Position numbers and translations under genes: made by a program. DNA of 60,604 nt from Clostridia bacterium (GTDB lineage Bacteria; Bacillota; Clostridia; Christensenellales; CAG-314). The notes below the pieces were generated by a model. It was not told the DNA's origin. It did no database searches and was given only the letters and a program-made list of their open reading frames with translations. The stretch is from assembly GCA_028698585.1 (NCBI GenBank), contig JAQVWG010000001.1, forward strand, positions 117,249 through 177,852, written 5' to 3'. This document shows, piece by piece, positions 45,628 to 54,516 of this stretch (the first letter of the stretch is position 1; every line of letters starts with the position of its first letter).

Positions 45628-47097
45628 ATGGAACAGCAAACTTTCTTTCGCAAGCAATTATCGCCGTTAAATACAGAGTTATCAGTCAAGTTGGTTGCCA
45701 AACAGCCGGTATCTAAGGTGCTGTGCATAGATGCCAGCGCTTATGTTGTATCCTATGAATGCGTTAGTGGTGAAGCATTAGTTAATGGCAGATGTAATTA
45801 CAGGTTGGTAGTAATGGATACTGACGGCAACATAAGTGGGCTTAATTACAATGCCGATTTTGCCGAAAGGGTGCTAGATGAATCTATCAGTAAGGAGGCT
45901 AAATTATCCTTCTGTTGTTCGTGCACAGAGTGTAAGAGTAAGATAGAGGGTAACATTATAGACATAGACACCTCTGTTCAATGCCTGCCCTGCATATTCG
46001 CACGCCAGCCACTTCAGCTAGCACAGGAGCAAGAAGGCGTAATTGTGCAGAAGTCTACTGTCGGTGTGTGTACATATGCACAGAATGTAGACGTGCCGAT
46101 AAGCATTGTCGAACAAATCATCACCAAACATCCAATCAATGCAGTAATCAGTGCCAAGAGCTGTGTGTTTAGCAAAGATTGCCAGTACGCTAACGGAGTG
46201 CTTGCCATAGAGGGAGAGTGCTCAGTTGAACTACTGTACACTGGTGGTGAGGACAACACCGTATATGGAGAGGTTATCGCATATCCGTTCAAAGAGGAGA
46301 TTGAGATTGCGCTTGTTGGCGACAAAACTATGGTGTGCTGTGGTAAGGTCAAGAATACCAAAGTACGATTAGATGTGGTAGAACAACAGGATAACACTAC
46401 TCTATCGGTAGAAACAGTTGCTGAGTTTAGTCTGTCCAATTACTCTGTTGAGAACATAGAAGTAATTGCAGATGCTTATAGCGTAACCAACCAAATTGCG
46501 CTGACTAAACAAGCCGTGCTGACAACATTGCCTGTATGCAATCGAGAGTACGAATATACCATATCTCACTATCATGAGTTCGATACTGACGTGGGAGATG
46601 TAGTCGCTTGTCTATGCGCCCAAGCAACTAACACGAGGGTAATGCAACAGAATGGACAATTGGCTGTAGATGGTATACTCAACTTGGAGCTATTGTGTCG
46701 TGGAGAAAAGCTAGACAGCGTACATATCGAAGTACCTTATACTCAATTGTTCCAAGATGACTGTATTACCGAACAAGTGCAGTTAAACTCAAACAGTTGT
46801 ATAACTGCATTGAACATAAGACAAGATAGGCGAGGAGTAGATATCAATGGACAGGTGGTAATCACAACGTGTGTGTTCGCGACTGTTGAACAATCTGTTA
46901 CTGCGAGCATAGAGATGGGCGATTCAGTCAAGAACAATCAATGGACATTCGAGGTGGTAAATGCCACAATAGGAGATGACTTATGGACTGTTGCAAAGAA
47001 TCTCAATATGAGAGAACAAGATATTGCGACACTTAATCCCGGCTTATCATTCCCCCTCGACAGAGATGAACAGATAGTAGTATATCACAGACTATAA
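45628..47097 (+). CDS. SPOCS (DUF3794) and LysM protein, SipL-like
   Basis: 489 residues. Several DUF3794 (SPOCS) repeats fill the first ~430; a LysM module (WTVAKNLNMREQDIATLNPGL) is at the C-terminus. This architecture is that of SipL, which binds SpoIVA through LysM to encase the coat in Clostridioides. Start ATG 45628 after AAGGGGGAG. Its expression is expected under sigma-E; I did not find a convincing sigma-E promoter. It lies between veg and ispE, a conserved order. Confidence 0.87.
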   Translation: MEQQTFFRKQLSPLNTELSVKLVAKQPVSKVLCIDASAYVVSYECVSGEALVNGRCNYRLVVMDTDGNISGLNYNADFAERVLDESISKEAKLSFCCSCTECKSKIEGNIIDIDTSVQCLPCIFARQPLQLAQEQEGVIVQKSTVGVCTYAQNVDVPISIVEQIITKHPINAVISAKSCVFSKDCQYANGVLAIEGECSVELLYTGGEDNTVYGEVIAYPFKEEIEIALVGDKTMVCCGKVKNTKVRLDVVEQQDNTTLSVETVAEFSLSNYSVENIEVIADAYSVTNQIALTKQAVLTTLPVCNREYEYTISHYHEFDTDVGDVVACLCAQATNTRVMQQNGQLAVDGILNLELLCRGEKLDSVHIEVPYTQLFQDDCITEQVQLNSNSCITALNIRQDRRGVDINGQVVITTCVFATVEQSVTASIEMGDSVKNNQWTFEVVNATIGDDLWTVAKNLNMREQDIATLNPGLSFPLDRDEQIVVYHRL

Positions 47098-47124
47098 TAG
47101 CGCAATATAAGACGGATTGACAGC

Positions 47125-47160
47125 AAGGCTACATGTAACAGGGCGTGTAGCCTTCGTGCT
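47125..47160 (+). terminator. Terminator-like hairpin after the SipL-like gene
   Basis: AAGGCTACA (47125-47133) pairs with TGTAGCCTT (47146-47154). The following T-tract is weak. Confidence 0.6.
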
Positions 47161-47226
47161 TATTATGAGTAATGATTGTTATAGAATATGGTTGCAAGCA
47201 GTCAATAACTGTGATATTGTTCTATT

Positions 47227-48078
47227 ATGGTTACAATTAAATCTAGAGCTAAACTGAATCTCACTCTCAATATTGAAGGGATGTTTGATAACACTTACCA
47301 CAGACTGTCTAGCGTTATGACTACTGTAGATGTGTTTGATATTGTTTCCGTGAGTAAACGAAGTGATAACAGAGTCATAGTTACCGTTGATAACACAATA
47401 GATGTTCTTAATGTTGCAAATAAGGTCGCCAGTGCCATTGTGAAGGAGTTTGGCGTTAACGGTGTTGATATCTATGTAGACAAGAATGTTCCTATTATGG
47501 GCGGTATGGGTGGTTCTAGCGTGGATGCCTCGGCAGTCATTAGCGCAATGTCTATGCTGTATAATTTGCCACTTGACAAGCCTATGCTAGATATAGCATC
47601 AATGCTAGGCAGTGACATTGTCTACTTGTTGAGAGGCGGACTTGCCCTTGTCACTGGCAAAGGTGATGAGGTTACTTATATTAATAGTGACAGACAACTG
47701 GATTTTGTCATAATTAATGGCCCAAGACTTGCTACTACAGACGTATTCAGAGAGTATGATGTACAACCAGACTACACTCTGCACGATAATATGCTTGTGC
47801 TAGAACACTTGACTACCGGTGATATAGTCAATGCACGATTCAATATGGGTAATAATTTACAATCATCTGCAATAAGGCTGGCGCAGAATATTGCCGATAT
47901 TCTATCACTTTGTTACCAGTTACACATTCCCGAGCCCATACTCACAGGCAGTGGAGGCAACCTATATATTCTATGTAATAATGGTCAGGAAGCGCGTAAG
48001 TACTGCACATTATTAACTACTCACGGTGTCGATTGTTACACTACTTGCTCAACTACTAGCGCCATAGATATAATGTAA
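47227..48078 (+). CDS. ispE: 4-diphosphocytidyl-2-C-methyl-D-erythritol kinase
   Basis: 283 residues. A GHMP kinase: AKLNLTLNIEG...YHRLSSVMTTVD is the IspE N-terminal motif, PIMGGMGGSSVDASAV the ATP-binding loop, and LTGSGG the third motif. It phosphorylates CDP-methylerythritol in the MEP pathway; the IspD-like gene at the left edge would act one step earlier. The protein ends in a short terminal stretch that is partly duplicated downstream. Start ATG 47227 has no strong ribosome binding site. Confidence 0.93.
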   Translation: MVTIKSRAKLNLTLNIEGMFDNTYHRLSSVMTTVDVFDIVSVSKRSDNRVIVTVDNTIDVLNVANKVASAIVKEFGVNGVDIYVDKNVPIMGGMGGSSVDASAVISAMSMLYNLPLDKPMLDIASMLGSDIVYLLRGGLALVTGKGDEVTYINSDRQLDFVIINGPRLATTDVFREYDVQPDYTLHDNMLVLEHLTTGDIVNARFNMGNNLQSSAIRLAQNIADILSLCYQLHIPEPILTGSGGNLYILCNNGQEARKYCTLLTTHGVDCYTTCSTTSAIDIM

Positions 48079-48148
48079 TATCTATCTTTATCTAATTTGC
48101 TCAACTACTAGCGCCATAGATATTATGATGTATCTATATTTATGATTA
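48045..48148 (+). repeat. Duplicated ispE 3' end with hairpin
   Basis: TTGCTCAACTACTAGCGCC plus ATAGATAT occurs at 48045-48071 inside ispE and again 52 bp later at 48097-48123, outside it. Each copy is followed by the complement of ATAGATAT (ATATCTAT, or TATCTAT in the second), making a weak terminator-like hairpin. In the first, the ispE stop codon lies in the loop. Confidence 0.85.
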
Positions 48149-48306
48149 CATTTTAGTCTAATCTTTTTCATAGTTATGTGTTACACATCATACTGACTTA
48201 TTCGCCAATATGTGAGTCAACTTATCAATTTATGATATCTGTACATTGAGTAAAGGTTGTAAATCTGTTAATAATTGTAGTATCACTTCTTGATACGAGG
48301 TAATTT

Positions 48307-48840
48307 ATGAAAAGAATACTATTATTAATAGTTGTCTGCATTGTCTTGTTTAGCGTGATAGTTGTCGCAGACGATGATACTCAGCAATACTACCGAATAC
48401 ATATCCGTGCTAACAGCAATGACTTAGTAGATCAAGATATCAAGTATCTAATCAGAGACGCCATAGTAGATTATTTGACGCCTTACCTTGCCTATGCAGA
48501 TACTAAATCTAAGGCAGAGAGTGTTATTGGCGACAATTTACAATGCATAGAACAGATAGCGAATGAGGTCCTACGGGAGGCAGGATATGACTATGTAGCC
48601 AATGCAAGAATGTGTAGAGAACAGTTTCCAACTCGCAGTTATGGTCAACTGACACTTAAGAGTGGCGTGTATGACGCTCTAGTAGTTGATTTGGGTAGTG
48701 CCCAAGGCGACAACTGGTGGTGTGTGATATATCCACCTCTATGTTTTGTAGGAGAATCAAACAATACTAACCAGATTAGATATGTAAGTATTCTCAAACA
48801 GATTATTGAGCAATTTATTATCCAGCATACCGATAATTAG
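48307..48840 (+). CDS. spoIIR: Stage II sporulation protein R
   Basis: 177 residues with an N-terminal signal/anchor (MKRILLLIVVCIVLFSVIVV). The segments YYRIHIRANSNDLVDQDIKY and GDNWWCVIYPPLCF are characteristic of SpoIIR. It is made in the forespore, exported to the septal space, and triggers SpoIIGA to process pro-sigma-E. Start ATG 48307 after GAGG. It sits far (26 kb) from its partners spoIIGA-sigE. Expected to be sigma-F controlled; no promoter called. Confidence 0.92.
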   Translation: MKRILLLIVVCIVLFSVIVVADDDTQQYYRIHIRANSNDLVDQDIKYLIRDAIVDYLTPYLAYADTKSKAESVIGDNLQCIEQIANEVLREAGYDYVANARMCREQFPTRSYGQLTLKSGVYDALVVDLGSAQGDNWWCVIYPPLCFVGESNNTNQIRYVSILKQIIEQFIIQHTDN

Positions 48841-49309
48841 CACTGGCTGTCCCATAACGTATTGCAGATAATATCGTTACTCTAATTATCCTATTGATAG
48901 TCGAACAAGTAGACAATGCACTTCGATTGAACAACATGCAAGTAATTACTGATTCATACTAATTGGATTGTTCATTCGTAAATATGTAGAACTATACCCA
49001 CAGTCTGCCTTTGTTACCTAATACTTATACTCTTAATTATCGATTCTGCGAATTATGCAGACAAGAACGCTTCACATTGAACAACATACAGTGATTACTG
49101 AATCACTCTGATATGTCTGTTCATTTGCATTAATGCGATAAATACGAACTCACATTGCATAATACATCACTTATTATTGAATCCTTCAATTTAACTATAT
49201 TTATCTCTTATTCCCGTCAAGTGCGTCAAGTAATGTGTTACAGCAAAAAATATGTTTAAGCATAATATTCTTCTATTGACAGATAATAAGGGAAAACAGG
49301 AGGAACAAT
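48841..49309. other. Intergenic stretch with degenerate repeats, no gene
   Basis: I see no gene here. A degenerate ~150-bp repeat can be made out: ATTGAACAACAT near 48926 and again near 49077, each followed by AG/GTAATTACTGA-like and TTCATT sequences. Poorly conserved; no structure assigned. The sleB promoter must lie near 49200-49290. Confidence 0.5.
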
Positions 49310-49981
49310 ATGAAAATCAAAAGCATTATCTGTGTTTTGCTTTGTTTATTGCTACTAGCAAGTATCATTACTGTGCTAGTTCCACAAGAGCAAGCAAATG
49401 CTGCCACTGTTAAGTACGGTTCATCTGGCACATTAGTGAGCAAAATACAACGTAAACTCAAGAGCTGGGGTTATTATACGGGCGCAGTAGATGGCGTATT
49501 CGGTAGTAAGACACTAACTGCAGTTAAATATTTTCAGCGAACTAACGGCCTTACCGCAGACGGTATAGTAGGTAGAGCAACCGCATCTGCTATGGGAATT
49601 AGTTTATCAAGCACTACCACTTCGTCATCAACATCATCAGATCTATATCTACTCGCAAGCTGTATATATGGAGAGGCTAGAGGGGAGAGTTACACCGGTA
49701 AGGTAGCAGTCGGTGCAGTGATTCTCAACCGAGTCAAGAGTAGTAGTTTCCCCAACTCAATTGCAGGCGTAATCTATCAGCCGGGCGCATTCACGTGTGT
49801 GTCTGACGGTCAAATTAATCTAGGCACTAATGATGAGTGTCTTAAGGCAGCCCGAGATGCTATGAACGGTTGGGATCCCACCTATGGTTGTCTGTTCTAC
49901 TATAATCCATCTACTGCAACTAGTTCGTGGATAAGGAACAAGACGGTGGTTACCGTTATTGGTAGTCACGTTTTCTGTTAG
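49310..49981 (+). CDS. sleB: Spore cortex-lytic enzyme SleB
   Basis: 223 residues. Signal peptide (MKIKSIICVLLCLLLLASII..., cleavage near ANA, residue 31). A peptidoglycan-binding domain spans about 35-97 (SGTLVSKIQRKLKSWGYYTGAVDGVFG). After a Ser/Thr linker comes the Hydrolase_2 (SleB) domain with the catalytic IYGEARGES and PGAFTCVSDG segments. It is a lytic transglycosylase that degrades cortex during germination. AGGAGG precedes ATG 49310. The ypeB gene follows at 12 bp. Confidence 0.94.
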   Translation: MKIKSIICVLLCLLLLASIITVLVPQEQANAATVKYGSSGTLVSKIQRKLKSWGYYTGAVDGVFGSKTLTAVKYFQRTNGLTADGIVGRATASAMGISLSSTTTSSSTSSDLYLLASCIYGEARGESYTGKVAVGAVILNRVKSSSFPNSIAGVIYQPGAFTCVSDGQINLGTNDECLKAARDAMNGWDPTYGCLFYYNPSTATSSWIRNKTVVTVIGSHVFC

Positions 49982-49993
49982 GAGGGGATAATT

Positions 49994-51421
49994 ATGAGAA
50001 CACGGAGATTTTTGGCCATTTTTTTGGGCTCAGTAGCCGTTATAGCGATAACTCTATGTGTATATTCGGCAATAGTATCTAGTGCATTCGCCATACCGTC
50101 ACTTGGAGTTAATGGTGTAGGCAGTGGGAAGTTTGTCGTCAATACAGATAAAGGTGGCGGCGCCGAACCAGTAGGTGATGACCGACAACTGACTGGACCT
50201 CAAGACGCACAAATAGCACTTGAGAATATATATAGACAGAGTATATATGAATTGACCGATTGCATGAATAATCTGTCTAGTAACCTATCTAAGATAGGTA
50301 TAAGCAATTGTAATGGCAACATGAGAAAACTGTTCATAGAGTGTGGTGCATATGCATCCAGTGCAATCACCAACCTATCAGTGTTACCACAAACTGATGG
50401 GGACGAGACGCTAGAAGACGCTACGATATTTATCAACCAGTTAAGTGATTACTCGCACTGCTTGGCTAATAAGCTTGCCATCGGTGACAGAATAAGCATG
50501 ATAGAAAAATCCAATCTAATGGCAATGGGTGAGGTAGCGGAGTCATTCTATACCTTGCTGCGAGAGATGGCGAAAAGAGGGGATTATATGGTAGTTGCAC
50601 AGTCTACTGGTAGTAACAGTAATGAAGACGAGCAGAGCCAAACCTTGTTCACCTATCCATCATTAGTATACGATGGACCATATGCTGACAGTATTAAGCA
50701 CAAGACTATTAGCGTTGGTACCGAAGTAGACGATGACAGTTGCATAGCATTCATTAGCGACAAGTTTGCAGACTATTCGTTTACAACTATTAATCATGTA
50801 AGCGATGTTGACACCGATAAAGTAATGGCCAAGGTGTTCGAGTGCACAGATGATAAGGGTTGTGTGTTCAGCATAGTGCTGACAAATGATTGTAGAGTAC
50901 TTCAACTCAATACCAACTGCGGTTCACAGGAAGCCACTGATGACCAGTACGATGAGGGTAATTATCGTACTATAGCACAAGATGCCATGAAGAAACTGGG
51001 ATTCGATGTAGTGGCACAATGGGCAAGTAAACCCGTACAAGGCAGAGTATATGTCAATCTATGCTATGTGCAGGACAATGTTATTGTATATCCCGATATG
51101 GTCAAAGTCGGCATAGATGTAGAATCCAAGAAAGTTGTCGGCATAGAGAGTTTTGGCTACCTAGCCAATCACAAAGAGCGTAAACTGCCCAGACACTTCG
51201 ACCAGTATAGTAAGGCGATAAGTCATCTTAATGGTGAATTAGTGGTAGATAAGGCCAATCAATGCGTAATAGTAGATGATTGTCAAAATGAGTACTTCTG
51301 TTATGAGTTTATATGTATGTATGGAGGTGATACCTACTACGTATATATAGATGCACAGGATTATAGTGAAAGGGAAATACTCAAGGTTATCACTGCTGTA
51401 GAGGGCGACTACACAATGTAG
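49994..51421 (+). CDS. ypeB: Germination protein YpeB
   Basis: 475 residues. N-terminal membrane anchor (residues about 7-33), then the YpeB repeat domains; the segment FTYPSLVYDGPYADSI is a family landmark. YpeB and SleB need each other for stability in the spore, and the two genes form an operon (family knowledge). A strong GGAGGGG precedes ATG 49994. A strong terminator follows at 51434. Confidence 0.92.
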   Translation: MRTRRFLAIFLGSVAVIAITLCVYSAIVSSAFAIPSLGVNGVGSGKFVVNTDKGGGAEPVGDDRQLTGPQDAQIALENIYRQSIYELTDCMNNLSSNLSKIGISNCNGNMRKLFIECGAYASSAITNLSVLPQTDGDETLEDATIFINQLSDYSHCLANKLAIGDRISMIEKSNLMAMGEVAESFYTLLREMAKRGDYMVVAQSTGSNSNEDEQSQTLFTYPSLVYDGPYADSIKHKTISVGTEVDDDSCIAFISDKFADYSFTTINHVSDVDTDKVMAKVFECTDDKGCVFSIVLTNDCRVLQLNTNCGSQEATDDQYDEGNYRTIAQDAMKKLGFDVVAQWASKPVQGRVYVNLCYVQDNVIVYPDMVKVGIDVESKKVVGIESFGYLANHKERKLPRHFDQYSKAISHLNGELVVDKANQCVIVDDCQNEYFCYEFICMYGGDTYYVYIDAQDYSEREILKVITAVEGDYTM

Positions 51422-51433
51422 TAGGATAGATAT

Positions 51434-51473
51434 GTACCATAGGCGAGAATTATCCCTCGTCTATGGTACTTTT
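51434..51473 (+). terminator. Terminator after ypeB
   Basis: GTACCATAG-G-CGAG (51434-51447), loop, CTCG-T-CTATGGTAC (51456-51469), then TTTT. Confidence 0.9.
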
Positions 51474-51505
51474 GCACTATTAGACAAGATATTTAATTAA
51501 ATGCG

Positions 51506-51534
51506 TTGACATAATTATAATAATATGAGATAAT
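51506..51534 (+). promoter_or_regulatory. Promoter of rho, with a long leader
   Basis: TTGACA (51506-51511), 17 bp, GATAAT (51529-51534). The leader would be about 210 nt, long enough for Rho autoregulation through C-rich unstructured RNA: a C-rich patch lies at about 51628-51660. Confidence 0.65.
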
Positions 51535-51752
51535 ATCCAGACAAAATACATATAATCTACCGTATCAATTTTTTTGTCCTAATAGGGTAATTTGATTCAA
51601 GATAATGGGCGACAATTAACCGCTAGCACTGAACCCTCGCCAGGTAAACCACCCCAACACTAATATCATAATATTACGTTGTTCAGTTTATTACTTTATC
51701 ATGACTATAATGGCTTGTTTTATAATGTATATATTAAGGAGGTATTCTTTTG

Positions 51753-53237
51753 ATGTTAACTAGCATCTACACCAAAGAGAAACTATCACAAATGAATATT
51801 CACGTCCTTAGGGCGCTAGGAAGAGAGGTAGGTGTTGCTGCACCCACTAAACTCAAGAAGGAAGATATTATTGACAGTATACTGGCAATCACAGTAGGTG
51901 GTGAGACACCTGTTGAGAGGAGCAAGCGTGGGCGTCCACCCATGCGCAAGAATCAAGATATTCTATTGTCTGCCGGCACTAGGATGAGTATCTCAGCAGT
52001 AGAGCAGAATCCAGTCGAGATTCTGCCTCAAGCACAACTAGATGATGAAGAAGATATAGATGGCAATCCACAGACTAACGAGGATTTTGATGTTAGCAAG
52101 GATAGTACCGCAACAGGCATACTGGAGATTATGCCCGATGGATATGGATTCTTAAGGGCAGAAGGGCTGAATAACGGTAGCACGGATGTGTACGTTCCAC
52201 CAATGCAAATTAAGAGATTTTCGCTGAGAGCAGGAGATAAGATTGAGTGTAAGGCAAGAGCATTCAAGGAGAAACAATCACCCAGTCTAATATATATTTT
52301 TAAGATTAACGACCAACCTTGCGAGCAGTATTGCCGCAGGGAGAAGTTCGAAGATATGATATCTTGTTATCCCAACGAGAGGTTAACTCTTGAACGAGAT
52401 AAGACAGAATATTCATTGAGACTGATTGACCTTGTTGCGCCCATAGGCAAGGGACAGCGCGGACTGATTGTAGCCGCACCCAAGACAGGCAAGACCATTC
52501 TGCTCAAGAAGATCGCTCAAGCTATAAGGACTAACAACCCAGAGATACACCTTGTCGTGTTATTGATAGATGAGCGTCCAGAAGAAGTCACAGATTTCAA
52601 GCAAAGTGTAGATTGTGATGTGGTGTACTCCACATTCGACCAATCAGCATTACATCATATCCAGACAGCCGAACTGGTCATCAACAATGCAAAAAGGCGT
52701 GTTGAACAAGGACAAGACTGTATGATACTGCTAGACAGCATTACCAGACTGGGCAGAGCTTATAACCAGACTGCAGAGCAGAGTGGCAGAACGCTTACAG
52801 GTGGTCTAGATGTGTCGGCATTGCAAGAGCCCAAGAAGTTTTTTGGGGCAGGGCGTAACGTGATGGGTTCTGGCAGTTTGACCATACTGGCCACCGCATT
52901 GATAGACACGGGTAGCAGAATGGACGATATTATCTATGAGGAGTTTAAGGGCACAGGCAATATGGAAATACATCTAGACAGGCGTATGAGCGAGAAGAGA
53001 ATATTCCCCGCCATTGACCTTGCCAAGAGTGGCACTAGGCGTGAAGAGATGTTACTGACCAAGAATCAGCTCGAAGGTATGTGGATGATAAGGCGCGCTT
53101 TGTCCAAGACAGATACAGTGGAAGCAACAGAGCAGCTGCTTGACCTGCTGATGACAACCAACAATAATGATGAGTTCATCAATTTGCTCAAAGTGATAGC
53201 ACAGAAAAGCAAAGAGAAGAAACTTAGCAGAATATAA
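51753..53237 (+). CDS. rho: Transcription termination factor Rho
   Basis: 494 residues from ATG 51753, with AAGGAGG ten bases upstream; an in-frame TTG at 51750 is next to it. The N-terminal ~130 residues include a Rho_N motif (LRALGREVGVAAPTKLKKED) and an acidic, low-complexity insert. The RNA-binding fold with DGYGFLRA follows, then the ATPase: Walker A APKTGKTILLKK, LLIDERPEEV, the LDSITRLGRAYN segment and the Q-loop/R-loop elements. The P-loop reads PKTGKT rather than PKAGKT. Confidence 0.97.
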   Translation: MLTSIYTKEKLSQMNIHVLRALGREVGVAAPTKLKKEDIIDSILAITVGGETPVERSKRGRPPMRKNQDILLSAGTRMSISAVEQNPVEILPQAQLDDEEDIDGNPQTNEDFDVSKDSTATGILEIMPDGYGFLRAEGLNNGSTDVYVPPMQIKRFSLRAGDKIECKARAFKEKQSPSLIYIFKINDQPCEQYCRREKFEDMISCYPNERLTLERDKTEYSLRLIDLVAPIGKGQRGLIVAAPKTGKTILLKKIAQAIRTNNPEIHLVVLLIDERPEEVTDFKQSVDCDVVYSTFDQSALHHIQTAELVINNAKRRVEQGQDCMILLDSITRLGRAYNQTAEQSGRTLTGGLDVSALQEPKKFFGAGRNVMGSGSLTILATALIDTGSRMDDIIYEEFKGTGNMEIHLDRRMSEKRIFPAIDLAKSGTRREEMLLTKNQLEGMWMIRRALSKTDTVEATEQLLDLLMTTNNNDEFINLLKVIAQKSKEKKLSRI

Positions 53238-53261
53238 TCACATTGGAAGCAATACTTAATA

Positions 53262-54344
53262 ATGAATAAGCGAGTAGTATTAGGTATAAGCGGGGGAGTG
53301 GATAGTGCTGTAGCGGCACTGCTTCTTCAACAAGAGGGTTATGATGTCATAGGCCTATTTATGCGCAACTGGGAGGAGAAGGACGAGAATGGTGTCTGTA
53401 CCTCCGAACAGGATTTTTTGGACGCCAAGAATGTCTGTCAGCAGTTAGACATTCCCTACTACTCTCTCAATTTTTCGGCTCAATATATGGAAAAAGTTTT
53501 TTCCTATTTCCTCGATGAATACGCTAAAGGGCGTACGCCCAATCCAGACGTACTGTGTAACAGGGAAATCAAGTTCGGTCCGTTCCTGGAATATGCCATG
53601 TCGCTCAATGCAGATTACATTGCGACAGGTCATTACTGTGGTATTGAACACGCTAATGGTAACCACTATCTGCTCAAGGCTAAGGATAGTAGTAAGGACC
53701 AAACGTATTTTTTATGTCAACTTAATCAAAACCAGTTAGAGAGAGTGTTATTTCCTCTAGCTAACTACACTAAACGTCAGGTGCGAGAGATTGCTCAAGT
53801 TAATAATTTGTCAGTGGCAACCAAGAAGGACAGCACTGGCATATGTTTCATAGGGGAGCGCAATTTTAGGCAGTTTATATCCAATTATTTCCCAGCTAGA
53901 CAGGGCGACATTGTAGATACTCAAGGCAATAAAGTGGGTGAGCACTCAGGACTAATGTACTACACATTAGGACAACGCAAGGGACTGGGACTAGGTGGCA
54001 CGCACGATGGACAGGAGGGTAGGTGGTTCGTCCTGAGTAAGGATGTAACCAACAATTTACTTGTTGTCTCGCATGGGGATGAGAGCCCACTATACGACAG
54101 TGCATGTACCGTTAATCAACTCAACTGGATACCTACAGCACCACAGAATACACAGTTTGAATGTCAAGCCAAGTTTAGATATCGTCAAGAAGAACAAGAC
54201 GTGCGTGTTAGTATGCAGGGCAATAATCATTGTCTTGTGGAGTTTGCTCATAAACAGCGTGCAGTAACGCCGGGACAATTTGCCGTGTTCTACTCAGGCA
54301 ATCAATGCTTGGGTGGGGGAACTATTCAGCAAGTTATTAAATAG
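53262..54344 (+). CDS. mnmA: tRNA 2-thiouridine(34) synthase
   Basis: 360 residues. The PP-loop SGGVDSAVAA at the N-terminus binds ATP. The catalytic cysteines are in NPDVLCNREIKF and STGICFIGER. MnmA thiolates U34 of tRNA-Glu, -Gln and -Lys. Length and the C-terminal OB-like barrel are normal. It follows rho by 24 bp, so the two may be co-transcribed. A weak GGCAG/CTGCC hairpin without T-run lies at 54348-54370. Confidence 0.95.
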   Translation: MNKRVVLGISGGVDSAVAALLLQQEGYDVIGLFMRNWEEKDENGVCTSEQDFLDAKNVCQQLDIPYYSLNFSAQYMEKVFSYFLDEYAKGRTPNPDVLCNREIKFGPFLEYAMSLNADYIATGHYCGIEHANGNHYLLKAKDSSKDQTYFLCQLNQNQLERVLFPLANYTKRQVREIAQVNNLSVATKKDSTGICFIGERNFRQFISNYFPARQGDIVDTQGNKVGEHSGLMYYTLGQRKGLGLGGTHDGQEGRWFVLSKDVTNNLLVVSHGDESPLYDSACTVNQLNWIPTAPQNTQFECQAKFRYRQEEQDVRVSMQGNNHCLVEFAHKQRAVTPGQFAVFYSGNQCLGGGTIQQVIK

Positions 54345-54516
54345 AGGCAGTTTATCATTCGTTCTGCCGTCAATTTACTTGTGTTTTGCCCATTATCATC
54401 ATTTTTTTTCAAAAAAAGTTTAGCTACATACTAGAAATAACAGCAGGTATATGATATAATGCAATTTGATATAGTAGGTAATTCTACCGTTGAACATACT
54501 TAATAAGGAGGGTAAT

